Origin: Actimicrobium sp. CCC2.4
GTDB lineage: Bacteria; Pseudomonadota; Gammaproteobacteria; Burkholderiales; Burkholderiaceae_D
Assembly (NCBI RefSeq): GCF_034347385.1
Contig: NZ_CP133777.1
Location: forward strand, 434,001-498,000
DNA length: 64,000 nt
Direction of reading: 5' to 3'
This document shows, piece by piece, positions 1 to 9,696 of the stretch (its first letter is position 1; the number at the start of each line of letters is the position of its first letter). The position numbers were made by a program, and so were the translations under genes. The notes under the pieces are model-generated. The model was given only the letters and a program-made list of their open reading frames with translations, had not been told where the DNA came from and made no database searches.

Positions 1-801
1 TGCGGTCTTGCCGGTGGCTGCTTGCAGGTCGACGTAAACCAGCGCGGTGCGCGTCTGCACATCGACGGTCGGGGCGATCATGCGGACTTTGCCGGTCAGC
101 GTGCTGCCGTTGGCCGCTACTACGCTGACCGCCATGCCGGGACGAATGCGACCGAGTTCAGCGGCGATGACTTCGGCACGCCACTCGAGCCGGCCCTGAC
201 GAATCATCCGGAACAATTCGGACCCGGCCGGCACCACCGAACCGACGGTGGCGGTGCGTGCCGAGATGATGCCGCTGTCCGGTGCCACCAGACGGGTATG
301 GCGCAGCCGCACTTGCTGGACGTCCAGCGTGGCCTTGGCCGATGCGACACGGGCCCTGGCCGTCTGTTCCGTTGTCAAATACTGGTTGATCTGCTGGGCA
401 CTGAGGGCACCGGTGTCCTGCAGCGTGCGGGCGCGGGCCGCATTGCCGCTGGCATCGGCAGCACTGGCTTCGGCTTCCATCAGACTGGCGCGCGCCTGCG
501 CGACATCGGCATTGATTGATTCATCGGAAAAGCGCGCCAGCAGCTGGCCGGCCTGCACCGTGTCGCCGATATTGACCTTCACCTCGACCAGGCGCAAGCC
601 GTTCGATTCGCTGCCGATGACAGCCTCCTGCCAGGCGGCGATATTGCCGTTGGCCGACAGACGCACCGGCAGGCTGGCGCTGGTCGCCCGGGCGGTGGTC
701 ACGCTGAGTGCCGGCGTGGGGCCGGTGGCCGGTTTGTCGGCGGCGAGGGCGCTGGCGCTACACAGCAGCGCCAGCAAAAACAGGGGCAGGCGAATCGTCA
801 T
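1..801 (-). CDS. RND efflux periplasmic adaptor subunit (HlyD/MFP family), 3' end outside window
   Basis: This is the membrane fusion protein that should link an inner membrane RND pump to the outer membrane channel encoded just upstream. The 267 codons present start with a signal peptide (about residues 1-20, a hydrophobic run ending at Ala-Leu-Ala-Ala). A biotinyl-lipoyl-like half motif follows, then an alanine-rich alpha-hairpin (about residues 85-150) and a second lipoyl half around residues 155-190 (VAPDSGIISARTATVGS). This is the usual HlyD order. The reading frame is open to the window edge, so the C-terminal beta-barrel is missing. The ATG overlaps the stop of the upstream channel gene in an ATGA, showing translational coupling. 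The pump gene is expected just beyond position 1. The exported substrate cannot be inferred. Confidence 0.9.
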   Translation of the reverse strand, partial: MTIRLPLFLLALLCSASALAADKPATGPTPALSVTTARATSASLPVRLSANGNIAAWQEAVIGSESNGLRLVEVKVNIGDTVQAGQLLARFSDESINADVAQARASLMEAEASAADASGNAARARTLQDTGALSAQQINQYLTTEQTARARVASAKATLDVQQVRLRHTRLVAPDSGIISARTATVGSVVPAGSELFRMIRQGRLEWRAEVIAAELGRIRPGMAVSVVAANGSTLTGKVRMIAPTVDVQTRTALVYVDLQAATGKTA

Positions 802-2222
802 GTCGGGTCTTTCGGTGTGTCTGTTGAATCGATGGAGGCGTTATTCGACGCATCGGGTGCGCGCCAGCCGCCACCGGCGGCGCGATACAGCGCGATCCAT
901 GCGGCATTGCGTTGCTGCTGCAGCGATACCTGGCTCAGTTCGGCGGCCAGGCGCAGGCGTCGCGCATCTTCGAGTTCGACCAGGCTGGCCAGGCCGCTGC
1001 GGTAGCGGCTCTCGGTACCATTGAACGACAGGCGGTAACCATCGACTGCGCGCACGGCATCATCGCTGCGGCGCGCCGTGCTATCGAGATTGACCAGCGC
1101 TTCTTCGACCTCGCGCACGGCCTGTCGCACCCGCGCCCGATACAGCACGACCGCTTCGTCGTAACTGGCGCTGGCTGCGTCAATGTTGGCCACGCGTGTG
1201 CCGGCATCAAACAGCGGCAGCGACACCGCCAGCGGACCGATGGCCCAGGTCGGGGCTTCGGTGGTTACGCCCACCGCACGAAACGCGCCGGCACCGACCG
1301 AGCCGCCCAGCGTCAGGCGCGGATAGCGTTGCGCCTGAGCGTTACCGACCGCGGCACTGGCGGCGGCGACTTCGCGCTCGGCATTGAAGACATCGGGACG
1401 CTGGCGCAGCGTCGCGGCCGGCAAACTGGTGATGACGATCGGTGTGAACAGCGCAGCCGGTGTGACCTCGCCCAGTTGCTGGCGCAAGTCCGGTTCGGTC
1501 ATTGCCGTCAGTGCCACCAGCGTCTTGATGCCGATGTCGCACTGGGCCTGCTGTTGCGTGACGCGGCCGCTGGCTTCGGCGGCGCTGGCGCGCGCCAGTG
1601 CGGCCGTGGCCGGCGCGGTGAAGCCGGCCGTGGCACTGAGCTGCGACAAGCGCGCGGTTTCCGTGCGCGAGGCAGCGTCGGCGCGGGTGACGTCCAGCAA
1701 GCGCTGGCAGGCACGCAGGCCGTAATACTGATTGGCGATGTCGGCCGCGACCGATACCCGCGCGTCATGCCAGCCGGCTTGCGCACCAGCGAGTCTGGCC
1801 CGCGCGCCGTCCTGCGCAAACCGGCGTGCGCCGAAGACGTCGATTTCCCACGATGCTTGCAGCGCACCTTGAACCGTCGTGCTCAGCGGAATGCCGGGCT
1901 GGGCGCTGTTGCGGCTGCCGCTGGCGGTGGCATTGAGTGCCGGTACCAGGGCAGCCGATGCGCTCACTTGCACCGCGCGCGCCTGGCTGATGCGGGCGGC
2001 GGCCGAGGCTACGCTCGGGCTGACTGCCTGGCCGGCATCGATCAGCTGCACCAGCAGCGGATCGCCTTGCTGCTGCCACCAGCGGGTCAGGTCGGTGAGG
2101 CTGCCCTGATGCGGCAAGGGCGCACTCCAGCCGGGGGCGACGCCGGCATCGACACGCGCAGGTGGTGGCGCGATTGCGCAGCCGCCGAGCCAGAGCAAGG
2201 CGCACAGTTTGAATGGATTCAT
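798..2222 (-). CDS. NodT/OprM-type outer membrane efflux lipoprotein
   Basis: This is the TolC-like outer membrane factor of a tripartite efflux system, about 474 residues. The chosen start at 2222 gives a short lipoprotein signal with a lipobox (WLGGC, Cys at about residue 15). The longer frame to 2270 adds 16 residues without signal character. Two repeated OEP domains follow, recognisable by RISQARAVQVSASAALVP, LRQRPDVFNAEREVAAASAA near the middle and PLFDAGTRVANIDAA in the second half. Length and repeats fit the NodT family. It is the first gene of the operon and overlaps the adaptor by 4 bp. An inverted repeat lies 28 bp upstream of the ATG. Confidence 0.92.
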   Translation of the reverse strand: MNPFKLCALLWLGGCAIAPPPARVDAGVAPGWSAPLPHQGSLTDLTRWWQQQGDPLLVQLIDAGQAVSPSVASAAARISQARAVQVSASAALVPALNATASGSRNSAQPGIPLSTTVQGALQASWEIDVFGARRFAQDGARARLAGAQAGWHDARVSVAADIANQYYGLRACQRLLDVTRADAASRTETARLSQLSATAGFTAPATAALARASAAEASGRVTQQQAQCDIGIKTLVALTAMTEPDLRQQLGEVTPAALFTPIVITSLPAATLRQRPDVFNAEREVAAASAAVGNAQAQRYPRLTLGGSVGAGAFRAVGVTTEAPTWAIGPLAVSLPLFDAGTRVANIDAASASYDEAVVLYRARVRQAVREVEEALVNLDSTARRSDDAVRAVDGYRLSFNGTESRYRSGLASLVELEDARRLRLAAELSQVSLQQQRNAAWIALYRAAGGGWRAPDASNNASIDSTDTPKDPT

Positions 2223-2249
2223 CGGTTCTTCGTGGAAGTGACAGCGGGC

Positions 2250-2263
2250 CGGAAAATATTCCG
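2250..2263. promoter_or_regulatory. Small inverted repeat upstream of the efflux operon
   Basis: CGGAA-N4-TTCCG lies 28 bp upstream of the efflux channel start and about 110 bp upstream of the divergent DUF808 gene. It is placed where an operator for a local regulator would be expected, but no regulator gene is visible next to it. The arms are only 5 bp, so chance occurrence is possible. Confidence 0.25.
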
Positions 2264-2375
2264 ACGCCAATTACACCACAGAATTCCGCTGCAAGATTTG
2301 TCGCCGGCCGGCAGTTTGCGGCGCGCTTCGCCTACACTGCAGGCCTGCTATTTTTCACTTTCGAAGGAGGCCATT

Positions 2376-3329
2376 GTGGCCGCAACCAGTCTGTTTGCCC
2401 TGATCGACGATATCGCCTCCATCCTCGACGATGTCGCCCTGATGACCAAGGTCGCCGCCAAAAAATCCGCCGGCGTGCTCGGTGACGACCTGGCCCTGAA
2501 TGCCGAGCAGGTCTCCGGGGTCCGGGCCGAGCGCGAGTTGCCGGTGGTGTGGGCGGTCGCCAAGGGATCGTTGCGCAACAAGCTGATCCTGGTGCCGGCC
2601 GCGCTGGCCATCAGCGCGCTGGCACCCTGGGCGGTGACGCCGCTGCTGATGCTGGGCGGGGCTTATCTGTGTTTTGAAGGCATCGAAAAGCTGGCACATA
2701 CCTGGCTGCACGATGATGCCGGCGCGGCGGCCGGGCAGGCGCGCGTGCTCGACGCTTTAGCCAAGCCCGAAGTCGATCTGGTCGCGCTGGAAAAAAGCAA
2801 GATCCAGGGCGCGATCCGCACCGACTTTGTCCTGTCCGCCGAAATCATTGTCATCACGCTGGGGACCGTGGCCGGCGCGCCTTTCCTGTCGCAATTGACG
2901 GTACTGGCTGGCATCGCCGTGGTTCTGACGATTGCCGTCTATGGCATCGTCGCCGGCATCGTCAAGCTCGATGATGGCGGCCTGCTGCTCACGCGCAAGA
3001 GCGGCAGCGGACTGGTGGCGCAATGGCAGCGCCGTACCGGCAGGCTGATCCTGCGGGCCGCGCCGGTGATGATGAAATCGCTGTCAGTGATCGGTACCGT
3101 CGCGATGTTTCTGGTGGGTGGTGGCATTCTCACGCATGGCATGCCGGGTGCGCACCACCTCATCGAACAACTGCTGGCGACAGTGGCTGGCGTGCCGCTG
3201 CTGGGACCGGTGGCGGCTGTTGCCGGTGCGACGCTGCTTGATGGATTGGCTGGCATGGCGGCCGGGGTGGTCGTGCTGGCGCTGGTGACACTAGGCAAAC
3301 GCGTGATCGGAAAACGTGCCGGTAGATAA
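2376..3329 (+). CDS. DUF808 family inner membrane protein (YedI-like)
   Basis: This is an integral membrane protein of 317 residues and unknown biochemical function. The family signature is clear: an N-terminal [17 protein letters not shown] segment, then [20 protein letters not shown], then [17 protein letters not shown], with several hydrophobic stretches after residue 60. I chose the GTG at 2376 because a strong GGAGG sits 5 nt upstream. The frame extends far upstream only as an antisense shadow of the efflux gene. It is divergent from the efflux operon and monocistronic. Confidence 0.85.
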   Translation: MAATSLFALIDDIASILDDVALMTKVAAKKSAGVLGDDLALNAEQVSGVRAERELPVVWAVAKGSLRNKLILVPAALAISALAPWAVTPLLMLGGAYLCFEGIEKLAHTWLHDDAGAAAGQARVLDALAKPEVDLVALEKSKIQGAIRTDFVLSAEIIVITLGTVAGAPFLSQLTVLAGIAVVLTIAVYGIVAGIVKLDDGGLLLTRKSGSGLVAQWQRRTGRLILRAAPVMMKSLSVIGTVAMFLVGGGILTHGMPGAHHLIEQLLATVAGVPLLGPVAAVAGATLLDGLAGMAAGVVVLALVTLGKRVIGKRAGR

Positions 3330-3369
3330 AAAAAAGAACCAGTAAAAATGAAAACCGCGGCGATCAATC

Positions 3370-3377
3370 GACGATAA
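3370..3377 (+). promoter_or_regulatory. Weak sigma-28-like -10 element before the chemoreceptor
   Basis: GACGATAA differs by one base from the flagellar sigma-28 -10 box GCCGATAA and lies 66 nt upstream of the chemoreceptor start, as expected for a chemotaxis gene. The matching -35 position (AAAACCGC) is poor, so this is only a candidate. Confidence 0.25.
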
Positions 3378-3442
3378 TGCCCCTACTTGCAGTCGGGAAT
3401 TATGTCGGGGCAATCCCGGTACGGTATTTCAGGAGAAACTAT

Positions 3443-5131
3443 ATGTTCAACAAGCTCAGCATCAAGTCGCGACTGATCTTTGTCATTGCCTTTTTGTGTG
3501 TGCAACTGATCGTCGGTGCACTGATCGGCATCATCAGTCTCGGCTTTGCCAATGAATCAACCAGGACGATTTACCAGGACCGGCTGGTCGCGATGGGGCG
3601 ACTCGATCAAGTGGTCCGGTTGCAGATACAGAACCAGTTGCTGCTGACCCGTGCCGTTGCCGGCGAAGCGGCAATCGCGGGCAAGCTGCTTGAAGAGGTT
3701 GACAGCAATATCAAGCGCATCACGGCATCCTGGAACGATTACCTCGCGACCAAGCTGACCCCCGAAGAAAAAAGACTCGCCGACGAGTTCGTTGTGCGCC
3801 GCAAGCAATTCGTCGATGAAGGATTGCGGCCGGCTATCACGGCCTTGCGCGCACAAAACATTGAGCTGGCCCATACCGTGGTGTCCGGCCCGATGCTGCA
3901 GCTATCGGTTCCTGTCCAGGCCGGTATCGATGCGCTGCTCAAGCTGCAGCTCGATGTCGCCAAGAGCGAATACGACCAATCGATGGCGACTTACCACCTG
4001 GTACGCAACAGCTGTATCGCCGGTGTGCTGTTCGGGCTGGTGCTGGCGCTCCTGATCGGGATCTGGCTGGTGCGCGCCATCACCCGGCCACTCAATGCAG
4101 CGGTGCAGATCGCCGATGGCATTGCCGCCGGCAACCTCACGCAACGTATCGATGTGCAATCGGGCGACGAAACCGGCCGTCTGACGCAGTCCCTGAAAGA
4201 CATGAACGAGAGCCTGATAGGTATCGTCAGCCAGGTGCGCAAGGGTACCGATACGATCGCTTCGGCATCAAGCCAGATCGCCAGCGGCAACATGGACCTG
4301 TCGTCGCGCACCGAAGAGCAAGCCAGCTCGCTGGAACAGACCGCCGCGTCGATGGAGCAATTGACCGCCACCGTCAAGCAGAACGCCGAACATGCACGGC
4401 AGGCCAATGACCTGGCGCAATCGGCGGCTGACGTCGCCGGCAAGGGCGGTGCCGTGGTGGCACAGGTGGTCGATACGATGGGCTCGATCAATGCCTCGTC
4501 CCAGAAAATTTCCGACATCATCGGCGTCATCGATGGCATCGCTTTCCAGACCAATATCCTCGCGCTCAATGCAGCGGTCGAAGCCGCCCGCGCAGGCGAA
4601 CAGGGCCGCGGTTTTGCGGTCGTGGCATCGGAAGTGCGCAGTCTGGCGCAGCGCAGTGCTGCCGCCGCCCGCGAGATCAAGGTCCTGATCGGTAACTCGG
4701 TCGAGCAGGTCGAAGTCGGTGCCCGGCTGGTCGACCAGGCGGGAGCCACGATGGGCGAGATTGTCGACAGCGTGCAGCGCGTGACGACGATCATGCGCGA
4801 GATCACGCTGGCCAGCAGCGAGCAGACCACCGGTATCGAACAAATTAACCAGGCCATCACCCAGATGGACGAGGTCACGCAGCAAAATGCCGCGCTGGTG
4901 GAGCAGGCCGCCGCAGCGGCAGAAGCGTTGCAGGATCAGGCGGCGCACCTGGCGCAAGTTGTCGGCGTCTTCAAGCTCGACGGTGCCGCACCGGTCCGTG
5001 CCGCAACGCCGGTGGTGGCCGCACGCATAGTGAAAGCCCGTCCTGCCGCGCGGGTCGCCTTGCCGAAACCGGCGCGCGCAACCGCGCTCGCCAGCCGGCC
5101 GGCAGCACAGAACGAGTGGGAAGAGTTCTAA
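3443..5131 (+). CDS. Methyl-accepting chemotaxis protein
   Basis: This chemoreceptor has 562 residues. Transmembrane helix 1 spans about 11-34. A four-helix-bundle type ligand domain of about 155 residues follows, then transmembrane helix 2 at about 191-211 and a HAMP domain at about 212-265. The cytoplasmic signalling coiled coil has a conserved tip ([20 protein letters not shown], about 373-392). The Ala/Pro-rich linker ends in NEWEEF, a CheR/CheB-tethering pentapeptide of the NWETF kind, so it is probably an abundant, Tar-like receptor able to recruit adaptation enzymes. The ATG at 3443 has an AGGAGA 6-7 nt upstream. The ligand cannot be inferred. It stands alone, without che genes nearby. 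Confidence 0.93.
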   Translation: MFNKLSIKSRLIFVIAFLCVQLIVGALIGIISLGFANESTRTIYQDRLVAMGRLDQVVRLQIQNQLLLTRAVAGEAAIAGKLLEEVDSNIKRITASWNDYLATKLTPEEKRLADEFVVRRKQFVDEGLRPAITALRAQNIELAHTVVSGPMLQLSVPVQAGIDALLKLQLDVAKSEYDQSMATYHLVRNSCIAGVLFGLVLALLIGIWLVRAITRPLNAAVQIADGIAAGNLTQRIDVQSGDETGRLTQSLKDMNESLIGIVSQVRKGTDTIASASSQIASGNMDLSSRTEEQASSLEQTAASMEQLTATVKQNAEHARQANDLAQSAADVAGKGGAVVAQVVDTMGSINASSQKISDIIGVIDGIAFQTNILALNAAVEAARAGEQGRGFAVVASEVRSLAQRSAAAAREIKVLIGNSVEQVEVGARLVDQAGATMGEIVDSVQRVTTIMREITLASSEQTTGIEQINQAITQMDEVTQQNAALVEQAAAAAEALQDQAAHLAQVVGVFKLDGAAPVRAATPVVAARIVKARPAARVALPKPARATALASRPAAQNEWEEF

Positions 5132-5141
5132 TCCCTGTTTG

Positions 5142-5188
5142 CAGGCGCATGCCGGTGCCCGGTTGTTGTGAGGACCGGCATCCGCCTG
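5142..5188 (+). terminator. Stem-loop after the chemoreceptor
   Basis: A 15-bp inverted repeat with one mismatch (5142-5156 with 5174-5188, loop 17 nt) starts 11 nt after the stop codon. No U-tract follows directly, so it may be a weak terminator or an mRNA 3'-end stabiliser. The rest of the gap to 5381 shows no clear signal. Confidence 0.45.
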
Positions 5189-5381
5189 AAAGAGTCCCGA
5201 CTTAGCTTATTTTTCTGCTAGCCATCCCCCTATCACCACCATTCCTGATCTGCGTCAGACCACCCGCAATGCCAGCCGTCCGTCCGGAACTTCATATCGG
5301 CGCGTTTCTCTACCCTGCGCACTTTCGTGTCTTTCTTGCCGGCCCACGTCGGGTCATCACTTTTATCGATCAGGAGCTTTC

Positions 5382-5606
5382 ATGACCAAACACCTCGTTC
5401 CCTTTGCCTGCCTGCTGTTGCTTGCCGCCTGCCAGTCGATGTCGCCATCCGAGACCAAGCCGCTGACGCCATCGGCGGGCGTGTCCCCGCCTGCGATGGA
5501 CAGCAGTCCCGTCACGCCGTCGATGACACCGGAACCCATTGCGCCCGGAGGCGTGACGATGCCACCGGATGTGGGCACCGCCGGGCCGATGGTCGGGCCG
5601 AAATAA
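5382..5606 (+). CDS. Small proline-rich lipoprotein
   Basis: This 74-residue protein has a lipoprotein signal peptide with lipobox LAAC (Cys17) and a mature part made of Pro, Ser, Thr, Gly and Met, with no recognisable domain. CAGGAG lies 6-7 nt before the ATG. The codon use is consistent with coding. The stop abuts the stop of the convergent ogt gene with no gap. The function is unknown; it is probably a small outer-membrane-anchored peptide. Confidence 0.65.
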   Translation: MTKHLVPFACLLLLAACQSMSPSETKPLTPSAGVSPPAMDSSPVTPSMTPEPIAPGGVTMPPDVGTAGPMVGPK

Positions 5607-6110
5607 TCAGCACGGGAAGTCGCTGCGCCGGCTTTCCAGATCCAGCAGAAATTGCTTGCGATCCAGTCCGCCGGCATAGCCGGACAGCGCGCCATGCCGG
5701 CCGAGCACGCGGTGACACGGCACCACGATCGACACCGGATTGCGGCCGATTGCGGTGCCGACCGCGCGCACAGCAGCCGGCCGTCCGAGGCGTTCGGCTT
5801 GCTTGCCATAGCTCGACGTGATGCCGTAACCGATGCTCCCGAGCATTTGCCAGACGCTGCGCTGAAAGACGGTGCCGGTCAGGTCCAGCGGCAAATCAAA
5901 CATCGTGCGTGCTCCTGCAAAATAGTCGTCGAGTTGTTGCGCGGCCGCGCGTAAGTGGGCCTGCGCCGGATCATGCTGCCAGTCCCCGGTACCCTGAAAA
6001 TACCGGTGCTGCTCGAAATACACGCCACACAGTCCGTGTGCGGTGGCGGCCAGCACCAGTTCGCCGAGCGGGCTCGGATGGTGCAGATACGACGTGGTGG
6101 GTACGGACAT
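5607..6110 (-). CDS. ogt: Methylated-DNA--protein-cysteine S-methyltransferase
   Basis: This is a suicide repair enzyme that transfers the methyl group from O6-methylguanine (and O4-methylthymine) in DNA to its own cysteine. It has 167 residues, the usual single-domain Ogt length. The active-site motif is VVPCHRV (Cys132), preceded by the helix-turn-helix with VFQRSVWQ and SYGKQAERLG, and followed by LSGYAGGLDRKQFLL. It lies 27 bp downstream of the Ada/AlkA fusion gene on the same strand, so the two form an alkylation-damage operon in which Ogt supplies the methyltransferase activity that the fusion lacks. Confidence 0.95.
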   Translation of the reverse strand: MSVPTTSYLHHPSPLGELVLAATAHGLCGVYFEQHRYFQGTGDWQHDPAQAHLRAAAQQLDDYFAGARTMFDLPLDLTGTVFQRSVWQMLGSIGYGITSSYGKQAERLGRPAAVRAVGTAIGRNPVSIVVPCHRVLGRHGALSGYAGGLDRKQFLLDLESRRSDFPC

Positions 6111-6137
6111 CGGGTGCTCCTTGCGGGGTGTGGTTGG

Positions 6138-7622
6138 TCAGCTATCAGCATCGTCGCGCAAGCTTTGCCACAGTCGCAGCGCAGCATAAGCACGCCATGG
6201 TGCCCAGTCTCCGGCACGCACCAGCAATTGCGCTTCGGTCAGTCGTTGTGGCGCGGCGGCTTTTTGCAGACCGAGATCACCAGCCGGAAACGCATCCGGA
6301 AAGCGCAGCGCCCGCAACGCGATGTATTGGGCAGTCCATTCGCCAATGCCGTGCACCGAGCGCAGTGCGCTGATCGTTGGCGCCAGCGCCTGCCCGGGCG
6401 GTATCGCCAGCCCGCCTTGCACGGCAAATTGGGCCACTGCACGGATGGTCGCGGCGCGGCTGCGTGGCATACCGAGTCCGGCGATGGCCTCGACCGGTGT
6501 CGCTGCCAGCAGGTCGGCGGACGGAAAATGGCGCTGGATGGACGCAAACGGCGTCGCCGCGAGTGCACCGAAACGCGCCACCAGCCGGCCCGACAAGGTG
6601 GTCGCACCAGCCACGCTGATCTGCTGGCCGAGCACCGCACGCACCGCCAGTTCGAACACATCAAAGCACCCCGGCACACGCAAGCCCGGCAGTCGGGTGA
6701 TCTGTGCGGCCAGCAGCGGATCCTGCGCCAGATGCCGGTCGATGAGGGTCGGGTTGGCATCAAGGTCGAACTGACTGCGTACCCGCGCCAGCAATGGCAT
6801 CAGGACGTCGGCCAGCGCGGGGGCAATTTCCAGCTGCAGCTGGTTTTTTAGCGGCAGATGGGTCACGCGCAGCCAGCCGCTGGCACCATCGAGCTGCACG
6901 CTGCGCAGATAAGCACCGGCATCGACGGTTTCCAGACCCGGCATGCTCCGGCCAGCCAGATAGGTCAGCATCGTCGTCCATGCCAGCGGTGGCCGGTAAG
7001 CCAGTCGCAAGACCAGCGCATCGCCATCGCGATGCTCACCCGCGCTACGCCGGATCGCGCCGGGCGCAATACCGTAGCGCGCCGCGAACAGCGCATTAAA
7101 ACGCCGCACGCTGCCAAAGCCGGCTGCATGCGCCAGTGCGGTCATCGGCAAGGTCGTTTCTTGCAGTAGCTTCTTGGCAAACAGCAGACGCTGCGTCTGC
7201 GCCAGCCCGACAGGCGTCACGCCAAAGTGCTGTAGCAGTACGCGGCGCAACTGGCGCGACGACAAGCCGACGGTCGCGGCCAGCGCCTCGATGCCGCTGC
7301 CTTCGTCGTGATGATTGAGGGCGCCGGCGGCAATGCGCTGCCAGACCGCATAGGCCAGATTCTGCTGCAGCGCATACGGTGCCAGCTCAGGCCGGCAGCG
7401 CAGGCAGGGCCGAAACCCGGCCTGTTCCGCTGCCGCTGCGCTGCTAAAAAACCGGCACATCTCTGCGCGTGGCGTGCGTGCCGGACAGACCGGCCGGCAG
7501 TAAATGCCGGTGCTGCTGACACCGGTAAAAAAGATACCGTCAAAACGGGCATCGCGCGCGGTCAGAGCGCGGTAGCAATGGGCATCGGCTGGCGTGGTGG
7601 TGTCGTCGAAGTCGGGTGTCAT
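6138..7622 (-). CDS. Ada-type regulator fused to DNA-3-methyladenine glycosylase (AdaA-AlkA)
   Basis: This is a 494-residue fusion. Residues 1-80 are the Ada phosphotriester-methyl acceptor domain with zinc cysteines 42, 46, 73 and 76 (C-X3-C and C-X2-C). About 90-185 are an AraC-type DNA-binding domain. About 200-494 are an AlkA-like glycosylase with the helix-hairpin-helix VHGIGEWTAQYIALRAL and the following PAGDLGLQKA, whose Asp is the expected catalytic residue. It should sense methylation damage, activate transcription and excise alkylated bases. The start at 7622 was chosen because translation from 7673 adds only a non-conserved leader. ogt follows in the same operon. The O6-methylguanine transferase domain of classical Ada is absent here. 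Confidence 0.93.
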   Translation of the reverse strand: MTPDFDDTTTPADAHCYRALTARDARFDGIFFTGVSSTGIYCRPVCPARTPRAEMCRFFSSAAAAEQAGFRPCLRCRPELAPYALQQNLAYAVWQRIAAGALNHHDEGSGIEALAATVGLSSRQLRRVLLQHFGVTPVGLAQTQRLLFAKKLLQETTLPMTALAHAAGFGSVRRFNALFAARYGIAPGAIRRSAGEHRDGDALVLRLAYRPPLAWTTMLTYLAGRSMPGLETVDAGAYLRSVQLDGASGWLRVTHLPLKNQLQLEIAPALADVLMPLLARVRSQFDLDANPTLIDRHLAQDPLLAAQITRLPGLRVPGCFDVFELAVRAVLGQQISVAGATTLSGRLVARFGALAATPFASIQRHFPSADLLAATPVEAIAGLGMPRSRAATIRAVAQFAVQGGLAIPPGQALAPTISALRSVHGIGEWTAQYIALRALRFPDAFPAGDLGLQKAAAPQRLTEAQLLVRAGDWAPWRAYAALRLWQSLRDDADS

Positions 7623-7717
7623 GGAATCGTTATACGCGTCACCGGCGCACCGTGTCTGGCCGTTTTCGGCCACGCAAGCGCAACGGCAAGTCTTCCGGCA
7701 GATGCTACGATGCCGCC

Positions 7718-8464
7718 ATGAAAAATTTCCTCCTCCTTGCCATGGCGACCCTGCTCGCCAGCACCATAGCCCATGCGCAGACAGTATTGCCGCCGCACCT
7801 GAGCGGCGATGTCGGCGCTGCCGTCTACGCGACTACCGCCAACGTCCGCGGTGCCAGCCACCGGCCGTCATTGCTGCCTTACGTGTATGCCGATTATCAG
7901 CGCCTGTTTGCGCGCACCGATACCTTCGGCGTGAAAACCATTGCCCTCGGCGCCGGTTATCTGGAGCTGGTCGGCCGGGTCAGTCAGGAAGGTTACAAGG
8001 CCGACAGCGCGGCATTGCGCGGCTTGCGCGACCGCAGCACGCCGGTTCCGCTGGGCATAGGAACCTATCAGGAAACGCCCTATGGCGGCTTCTTTGTCTA
8101 CGCGATGCATGACGTCAGCTCGGGTGGTTCGCTGCTCGAAGCGACGTATGCCGCCGAGTTTTCTTTCGCCGGTTTTAAAATTTACCCGCAAGTAGGTATC
8201 GAGCGGCGCAGTGCCGCGTACGTGCAGCATTTGTATGGCGTTGATGCGGCAGAATCGGCGCGCAGCAGGATAGCGTCGTATCGTGCCGGAGCCTCGACGG
8301 TGCCGGTCGCCGGCCTGGCAGCCGAATTGTCGCTGGGCGGGCCGTGGCACCTGCTGGTGCAGGCACGCCGATCGTGGCTGGATGCGGCAATCCGCGACAG
8401 TCCGCTGGTGTCCACGGGCACGCAGACCAACGGCTTTGTTGCCGTGACCTACGCGTTCAAATAA
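7718..8464 (+). CDS. MipA/OmpV family outer membrane protein
   Basis: This is a 248-residue protein with a cleavable signal (ending Ala-His-Ala-Gln, about residue 21) and a beta-barrel pattern ending in Tyr-Ala-Phe-Lys. Recognisable family segments are LLPYVYADYQRLFARTDTFG and a middle stretch with glycine/aromatic alternation. Relatives are scaffold or porin-like proteins of the outer membrane. The start at 7718 was chosen because the signal peptide begins there. The last 8 bp overlap the end of the convergent ketosynthase gene. Confidence 0.78.
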   Translation: MKNFLLLAMATLLASTIAHAQTVLPPHLSGDVGAAVYATTANVRGASHRPSLLPYVYADYQRLFARTDTFGVKTIALGAGYLELVGRVSQEGYKADSAALRGLRDRSTPVPLGIGTYQETPYGGFFVYAMHDVSSGGSLLEATYAAEFSFAGFKIYPQVGIERRSAAYVQHLYGVDAAESARSRIASYRAGASTVPVAGLAAELSLGGPWHLLVQARRSWLDAAIRDSPLVSTGTQTNGFVAVTYAFK

Positions 8465-9689
8465 ACGGAATCGCGATCAGTGCCGCATTGCTGCCGCCAA
8501 ACGCAAACGAGTTCGACATGACCGCCCGCAGCGACTGTTGTGCGCGGCCTTGCAGTGCGACGTAATCGAGGTCGCACGCCGGGTCCGGTTGCGCCAGGAA
8601 CGCCGTCGGCGGCACGGCCTGCTGGCGCAATGCCTGCACGGCCAGCACGAATTCGAGCGCCCCGGCCGCGCCCAGCGTGTGGCCATGCACGGCCTTGGTC
8701 GAACTGACCATCAGCGTAGCGGCATGCGCGCCAAAGACATCCCGTATCGATTGGGTTTCGGCCAGGTCGCCCGCCAGCGTGCCGGCACCGTGGGCATTGA
8801 TATAGTCGATCCGGTCGGGTGTCAGGCCGGCTTCGCGCAAGGCCATGCGCATCGCACGGGCCTGGCCGGCCGGATCCGGCTTGGTCATGTGGGTGGCATC
8901 ATTGCTGGCACCGTAACCGGCCAGTTCGGCCAGGATGGTGGCACCGCGCTGCTGCGCCGAATCGAGCGATTCGAGCATCAAGGCCGCGCCGCCCTCGCCC
9001 AGAATCAGGCCGCTGCGGTCCAGCGAAAAGGGCTTGCAGCTGCGTTCCGGATGGGCCGCATCGGTCGTGCCCAGCACATGCAGGGCTTCCCAGGCGCGCC
9101 AGACGCCGAGCGTCAACATCGCTTCCGAGCCGCCTGCCAGTGCGCGTTCGGCATAGCCGTGGCGGATATGGCGGAAGGCTTCGCCGATGGCTTGGGCCGA
9201 CGACACGCAGGCACTGCTGTAGGTATTGACGCTGCCGCCAAAACCGGCGCGCAAGGCGATTTGTGCGGCCGAGGCGTTGTTCATGCTGGCCACGACGGAC
9301 ATCGGCCGGACCCGGTTTTTTTGATCGATGAACAGGTCGGCGTAGCCATTGTCGATGGTTTGCGCACCGCCCATGCCGGTGCCCCAGAACACGCCGCTGG
9401 CTTGCTGCGCGACGGGATCATGCTCCATTCCGGCTTGTTGCAGTGCTTCGCTGGCGGCAGCCCAGGCCAGCAAGGCGACCCGGTCGAACAAAGGCAATTC
9501 GGCCTTGCGGATCAGCTCCGGCAAGGCAAAGCCGATTTGCGCGGCGCAACCGGTGATGCGATAGGGCCCGGCACTGATGTCGACCGGTGCTATGCCGGAG
9601 CGCCCGGCGAAAGCCGCGCTGAAGTTGGTGTCGGCTCCTGTGCCTAGCGCCGAGATGGCACCGATGCCGGTGATGACGACGCGTTTCAT
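8457..9689 (-). CDS. Beta-ketoacyl-ACP synthase (FabF-like, stand-alone operon)
   Basis: This 410-residue condensing enzyme has all three catalytic residues: Cys161 in TYSSACVSSAQA, His300 in INAHGAGTLAGD and His335 in STKAVHGHTLGAAGA. The C-terminal SNSFAFGGSNAALI is typical of KAS I/II enzymes. It starts at 9689 (MKRVVITGIG). It is not in a fatty-acid synthesis cluster: it follows a dedicated acyl carrier protein gene by 7 bp and an alpha/beta hydrolase. It is therefore probably part of a specialised acyl-chain pathway rather than bulk lipid synthesis. The substrate is unknown. Confidence 0.93.
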   Translation of the reverse strand: MKRVVITGIGAISALGTGADTNFSAAFAGRSGIAPVDISAGPYRITGCAAQIGFALPELIRKAELPLFDRVALLAWAAASEALQQAGMEHDPVAQQASGVFWGTGMGGAQTIDNGYADLFIDQKNRVRPMSVVASMNNASAAQIALRAGFGGSVNTYSSACVSSAQAIGEAFRHIRHGYAERALAGGSEAMLTLGVWRAWEALHVLGTTDAAHPERSCKPFSLDRSGLILGEGGAALMLESLDSAQQRGATILAELAGYGASNDATHMTKPDPAGQARAMRMALREAGLTPDRIDYINAHGAGTLAGDLAETQSIRDVFGAHAATLMVSSTKAVHGHTLGAAGALEFVLAVQALRQQAVPPTAFLAQPDPACDLDYVALQGRAQQSLRAVMSNSFAFGGSNAALIAIPFI

Positions 9690-9696
9690 GGCCGGC

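Noticed and set aside
912-2375. Long + strand open frame opposite the efflux channel gene
   Set aside because: It is the antisense shadow of a GC-rich gene whose minus-strand product has clear NodT motifs; only the part from 2376 is real (DUF808).
3991-4878. 295-residue minus-strand frame
   Set aside because: Shadow of the chemoreceptor signalling domain, with Ser/Ala/Arg-biased composition.
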